Source: Cornus controversa (Eukaryota > Streptophyta > Magnoliopsida > Cornales > Cornaceae). From it: DNA of 64,000 bases. The notes under the pieces were generated by a model, which saw only the letters and a program-made list of their open reading frames with translations, was not told the origin of the DNA and did not search any database. Within the stretch, counting starts at the first letter, position 1, and the number at the start of each line of letters is the position of its first letter. The translations under genes were made by a program, and so were the position numbers. The stretch lies in assembly GCA_026545225.1 (NCBI GenBank), contig CM048853.1, positions 17,672,755 to 17,736,754 on the forward strand, read 5' to 3'. Below are positions 58,611-64,000 of the stretch, one piece after another.

Positions 58611-61388
58611 TGTCACACCCCCAAGTTGAGATCGGGGTATATCTGCCCCTTCACTCAACCTACGGTTGACTTAATTCCACCATCCACCAATGGATTTCTA
58701 ATATCCTGGCACAACCTGTTCTCATATAAAAGAGATTACCACCATAATCATTAATGCATATGAAATAACCAACTGATATCCAGAAAACTAAATACAACCA
58801 AAATCAAAGTTATCATCAAAACAATCCTTACAACAAATGTTGTCTCAAAACTGAAATAAAGAATATAGCAACAAGGTTCCACCAAAACAATCCTCACGTG
58901 GAATCCTTCTCCTTTATGCTATAGATGCTGATTTCATACACCTGAAATATGGGGAAAAAAAATAAGGGGTGAGCTATAAAGTCCAGTAAGTAATCTTCTA
59001 ACTAACCAACAATAACTACTATACTTCAGCAGCTAGTACAGTAGATTAATTAATATAACTAAACGTTTGGTGCATTAACTTATGAAAAAGAGAGAGTATT
59101 ATTAACACCCTTTAGTACTTAACCAAAAACTAACAGGTTATACAAGTTCCATTTCCTGCGCCAACGCAACTATTTAATCAAACCCATGTCCATTTAAACA
59201 ATCTATATCCATGACATACTCTTCACAACAGACCACTATATACCATATATCCTGTAGTGTGGTGAAACAACAATATCACTCATGCTTTACTAAAGGGATA
59301 ACAAGTATGAAACTGTTCAGATCATAAACTAAATGATGTGGAGGGATACACACACACTCCAAGTCGAAAGAACACACACACCACACAACACGCGCAGAAT
59401 GGAGGGACACACACTCCCCATAGGAGGGACCCACACTCCATTGTGATAAAAATTTACGTGGAGGGACACACACTTTGTGCCAGAGGAACCCGTAACTCCA
59501 CGATGGAGGGACATATACACACTCTATGAAAATATGAATCATGTGGAGGGACACACACTCTGTACCAGAGGGACCCGCAACTCCACGCTGGAGGGACCTA
59601 TACACACTCTAAGAATTTCCATCACAACCATCAGCCACACACTCACACCCACACCCCCCCCCACACACACACACTCTCCTATGCACGCATGTCCTATACT
59701 ATTTTAAATTCTATTTTTTATCTATGAACCTAATCTAGAGAGAGTATTGTACCTAAAAATGTGTCATCCTATCTATCTTAGCTACTGATAAAATTTCAGA
59801 ACCTAACTATTCATAGATAATTCGTACTCTTAGTTTTCTTGCATAAAAACCTACTTTTCTAACTAGATGAACTAACTAATGTGACTAAATCTAGCCCAAG
59901 CCTATACTCCAACCATATTCTACCCTCAAAAGACTTATTTGATTTTTTAGGAAATTTTCGGCATTTATCGGTATTTTTTAAGCATTTTTTTCTAATTTTC
60001 CACATTTTAAAAATATAAAAAATTATTTTTATATTCCGGGTGGGTCTGAGACTGGGCCCAGAGGTTAGGATTGGTGAGTGGGATCAGACCAGCCTTTTTT
60101 CAGTCCCGGATGGTTGTCGAAATATAGCCCACGCGCCGGCAGCGGGCGTGGGGTAACACACCCGCTACTGTTCATCATCCCCAACCTCATTCTCATGCAC
60201 CTGTTACTGCCTAGATCTCTAACAGTTCCTTTCTCCATCTTTTTTGGCCACAAATCCCACTCCAATCAACCCACATATGTTCCAATCTATTCACATTCAT
60301 TAATCTGCAATTTAAACACAAATCCACACCATCTTGGGGTCAAATTCCCTATTCTTGACAACTCTTTCCCGCTGACTCCAATCATGGTCCCGACCAGATT
60401 TCGGTCATCAAACGCCATTGAATCTTCTCAAATTTCCCACCATTCCACTCCGGTTCCACTAAAACTATTTCCAGAACTTAAATCTCATAGTTTCATGGCA
60501 TGACTCGAAAACCCCCAACTTCAGTTCCTAGGATCTTGTATACCTAATCAGCTTATATATATTAGTTTCACTTACTTTATTCTTATACCTACTGATTTAA
60601 TGAAAGTCAAGGAATTCATTCCATTCACAAATGGGTCCATACTGCATACTTACATCCATATATATAAATATATACATCCATATATATATATATATAAGCC
60701 CACACATGTCCACTGCTAACCCATAATCTATTACTTTTTCAATCCACACCATATTTCTCAATTCAAACACACAGTCACAGCAAGCATTCAACAAGCATTA
60801 AACTTTCTAATTTAGAAAATCAATTTATCAGCCATAAACACCATTTTTGATCCACTAGTTCTTAACTAAACATTTACTGCCGTGCATACACAAATATACG
60901 TATATATATATATATAAGCATGGTTTCTCTTCAAGCCAAAACCCACCATCAGTTATACATCTATACATAATATCAACTACAGTGACACAAAACTTCCTAT
61001 GTTTAAATTGTACAACGTAATTTAAGTGATAGTTTAATGCCAAGCATACCAACCATTGTGGGGAAGATAGAAAAGAACTTACAAATGAGAGATGATTATC
61101 TCCCCTTGATGTCTCACGTTATTCTTCTCTTTCTTCCTCATTTGCTCATTCTTCCTTCGTAATATGAGAGTGTCAACGTATAAACCCTAATTACCCACTT
61201 ATTATTTTTATATAATATTTCTCTCACAACTGCTGTTTGGTAACCCACATTAGAATAACTCATCCTATCCTAGAATAAAAAATATACACTTAATTGAAAA
61301 TCACTTAAATTTATTTTAAGAATGGTTTTTACCATACTACCCATATATAAGAATTTTATTTTCTTAATTAAAAATTTGGGTCATTACA
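58611..61388 (-). repeat. 3' LTR of the Del/Tekay-type element, about 2.8 kb
   Basis: On the minus strand starts TGTAATGACCC after the polypurine tract AAGGAGGGTAGAA (61389-61401) and ends GGGGGTGTGACA. LTRs of 2-4 kb are common in Del/Tekay elements. Frames inside it (for example 60078-60503 and 59276-59605) are not genes. Confidence 0.75.
59330..59612. repeat. GTGGAGGGACACACACTC tandem repeat in the LTR
   Basis: Seven or so units of GGAGGGACACACACTC, with a longer period of about 110 bp formed by two blocks that include ACCCGYAACTCCACG and GGAGGGACMTATACACACTC. Confidence 0.75.
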
Positions 61389-63965
61389 TTCTACCCTCCT
61401 TAAAATAAATTTCGTCCTCGAAATTTGCGTACCTTAATTAAAGAGTTGAGGATACTTTTTCACCATTTCTGACTCCAGCTCCCACGTGGCTTCCCTCTCA
61501 TCTTGATTATTCCATTACACCTTTACTAAAGGAATCTCCATTCGCCTCAATCATTTTACCATACGGTCCACAATACGATTCGACACTTCAACATATGAAA
61601 CATTCGGGCGCAGCTCCACTGTGTCTTATTCAACCACACATGAATCATCTCTGAGGCACTTTCTCAACATAGAGACGTGAAATACGTCATGGACTACTGA
61701 CAGGTTGGGGGGTAGAGATAATCTATAAGCCACATGCCCAATTCTTTTGGTTATCTAGAACGGTTCGATGAATCTCGGTGCCAACTTTCCCTTCCAATTT
61801 CCAAATCTCATCACCCCTTTCATAGGTGAAACTTTCAATAACACATAGTCCCCTACTTCGAACTCGAGTGGTCTTCTACGCCGATTAGCGTAACTTTTTT
61901 TGGTGGCTTTGAGCTACCCGCAGTCGCTCTCGAATCACCATCACCTTCTCTATGGTCTCCTACACTATATCTGGTCCCAGCAAGGTGCTATCTCCAACCT
62001 CTACCCAACAAACTGGTGATCGACATGGCCTACCGTACAATGCCTCGTAAGGAGCCATATCAATACTCGACTGATAACTGTTATTATATGCAAACTCAAC
62101 TAGTGGAAGGTGATCCTCCCATGAACCACCAAAATCTAAAATACAAGCTCGCAACATGTCCTCCAAAATCTATATGACCCTCTCTAACTGCCCATCCGTC
62201 CGTGGATGAAAAGTAATACTCAAATAAATAGAAGTTCCCATGGCTCTCTGGAAACTCTTCCAAAATTGCAAGGTGAAATGTGGATCTCTATATGAAATAA
62301 TAGAAACTGAAACCCCATGGAGACACACTATTTTATCCATATACAGTTTACTCAGCACCTTCATAGGGTCACTAACTTAAATAGGAAGAAAATAGGCCGT
62401 ATTCGTTAAACGATCCACAATGACCCACACTGTATCATGACCTTGCCAAGATCTTGGCAAACCAACCACCAAAATCCGTAGTTACGTGTTTCCATTTCCA
62501 CTCAGGTATGGACAGTGACTATAGAGTTCCTCTAGGCTTTTGGTGTTCAGCCTTCACCTTTTGACATGTGATACACTTAGACACAAACTCAGCAACGTCT
62601 TGCTTCATGCCTTCCCACTAGAACCGTCTCTTGAGATCGTGGTACATCTTAGTTCCTTCCGAATGTACCGTATACCTTGAATGGTGTGCCTCCTCAAGAA
62701 TATCTCTCTTGAGGTCCAGCAGATCTGGAACACACAACCTCCCTCTGAGTCTCACACCTCCATTAGTGGCACGTGTCCACTCCATAATACCCCCATCAAT
62801 GACAAGCTCAGCCAAATGAGCCTGCAGTCTATTATGACTAGATTGTGCCAGAATGATTCTACTGAGAAGCGATGGTTGTGCAACAAGGCTGCACAAGAGT
62901 GTTTTGGCGCTATGAGGCGTATACGAAATCGAGAATTCAGCTAAGGTCTCCAGTAACTTCCACTCACCCATCATCATAAAAGCTATCATACCCCTAGGCT
63001 TCCAGCTCAATGCATCCGCCACTACATTTGCCTTGCTAGGATAATACTGAATGGTTACGTCAAAATCGGTCAATCACTTCATCCACTTACGCTGTCTCAT
63101 ATTCAAATCACTCTGTGTGAACAAGTACTTGAGGCTCTTATGATCTGTGAAGAGCTCACACTTCTCACCATACAGGTTATGTCTCCATACCTTTAATGCT
63201 AACACTATAGCTACCAACTCCAAATCATGTGTGGGATAATTTTGTTCATGTGGTTTGAGTTGTCTGGAAGCATATGCCACCACATCCTAACCCCTGATGT
63301 GAAGCATCCGAGTAGACCATGAACCCCTCCTCACCACTGACTAGTATGTAAGTACTGGAGCCGATGTCAACCTAGCCTTCAGCTCATCAAATGATTGCTA
63401 GCATCGATCATCCCACAAGAACTTCACCCCCTTCCTAGTTAACTGAGTCATCGAAGTGGTAATTTAAGAAAATCCCTCAATAAATCAATGGTAGTAACCC
63501 GCCAATCCCAAGAAACTATGAATCTCCATCACTGTAGTCGATAAGGAGGTGTACTCTGTAGGTTGTTCCTGTCCCTTCCCATTTACCGTCCCTGGTTAGA
63601 GTGGGATCTCCTCCTGTAAAACTGGAGGCTCTGCCCTTTCCTACTCTATCTGTGTTGGGGTGCCACCCCTAGCCCCTGTCTGTCAAGCTGTCTGCTCCAA
63701 CACACCCAATCGGTCTGTCAATACCCTAAACATCTCTATAATCTTAGTAGCGTCAATGTTACTAGGGTCTCCAATAGACAAAGAAGAAGCACCTGTAGTT
63801 GTGCCACGACTTGTGGTGCTACGGCCTCTACCTCTAGCCCCTCCCCTTCATCCTCTAGCCATTTCTTTCAATAAGAATCAAATTGATTAATTCCACATGC
63901 AAGGTTAACCGATGTAGCATAAGGAATAGGTAAATTAACACAAAGTGCAAGATTAAGACTATGAC

Positions 63966-64000
63966 AACCACACGGCGTGTAGAATGCTCTAGGATTTATC
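63966..64000 (-). pseudogene. hAT transposase (MYM/TTF type), continuation at window edge
   Basis: The minus strand reads RAFYTPCGC in front of HSLNLAL, a motif stretch well known in this hAT group and the natural upstream neighbour of the piece ending at 58610. The rest lies beyond the window. Confidence 0.6.

Larger units (their letters stand above)
58611..63938 (-). mobile_element. Chromovirus-type (Del/Tekay) Ty3-gypsy element, broken, 5' LTR absent
   Basis: Minus-strand order: a gag start region with an Arg/Gly-rich lead (63540-63860), reverse transcriptase 3' part and RNase H (63074-63560; [20 protein letters not shown]), an integrase zinc-binding and core part (61960-63073; SKANVVADALS), the usual FRGRNLF-like end, polypurine tract and a long 3' LTR (58611-61388). 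Protease and much of gag/RT are missing, the 5' LTR is absent and the rest carries many breaks (of the order of ten). It is a fossil inserted in the hAT gene on either side. Confidence 0.8.

Noticed and set aside
60078-60503. 141-residue plus-strand frame
   Set aside because: Lies inside the long gypsy LTR and has no domain character; LTR sequence read by chance.

Overview
This is nuclear DNA of a flowering plant, most likely a woody eudicot. The evidence is intron-rich plant genes, AT-rich intergenic DNA, many (TA)n tracts and a dense set of plant transposable elements. Everything below was read by eye; splice sites come from GT/AG signals, phase and recalled family sequences.

Three host genes lie on the minus strand in the left half. 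(1) An extra-large G-protein (XLG) gene, seven exons between 7849 and 16650; its last exon(s) are not in the window, and the 7.8 kb to its left is transposon debris. (2) A class III peroxidase close to peroxidase 10, four exons, 20958-24255, complete. (3) A B3-domain transcription factor of the Os01g0234100/At3g19184 type, seven inferred exons, 27011-33376, complete in the model. Their introns and spacers hold hAT, Tourist-like and long-TIR elements, a LINE 3' fragment, hairpins and a 1.6-1.7 kb tandem duplication.

Layout: 1-7.8 kb, relics of copia and Tat/Retand-like LTR elements with several tandem repeats; 7.8-17.2 kb, XLG; 18.2-19.5 kb, an AT-rich satellite-like array; 21-24 kb, peroxidase; 25.3-26.4 kb, a near-perfect 60-bp-arm hairpin and a long-TIR element; 27-33.4 kb, B3 gene; 33.8-40.1 kb, three hAT elements and a TRIM; 40.5-54.5 kb, an Ac-like (RICESLEEPER-type) hAT transposase gene holding a 10 kb Athila-type retrotransposon and a 1.1 kb solo LTR; 57.35-64 kb, a second hAT transposase gene (zinc-finger MYM/TTF type) holding a broken chromovirus-type gypsy element with a 2.8 kb LTR.

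The clearest structure is this nesting. Target duplications (TTAAG for the Athila element, TATAC for the solo LTR) and hAT reading frames that resume across each insertion give the order of events. The Athila element keeps one long open gag-protease frame, shows no reverse transcriptase or integrase, and its LTRs differ by about 2-3 percent, so it looks young and dependent on other elements. I see no wholly new gene system; the best leads are these non-autonomous element families, a palindromic motif shared by the Athila LTRs and its internal region, and the fate of the XLG 3' end.
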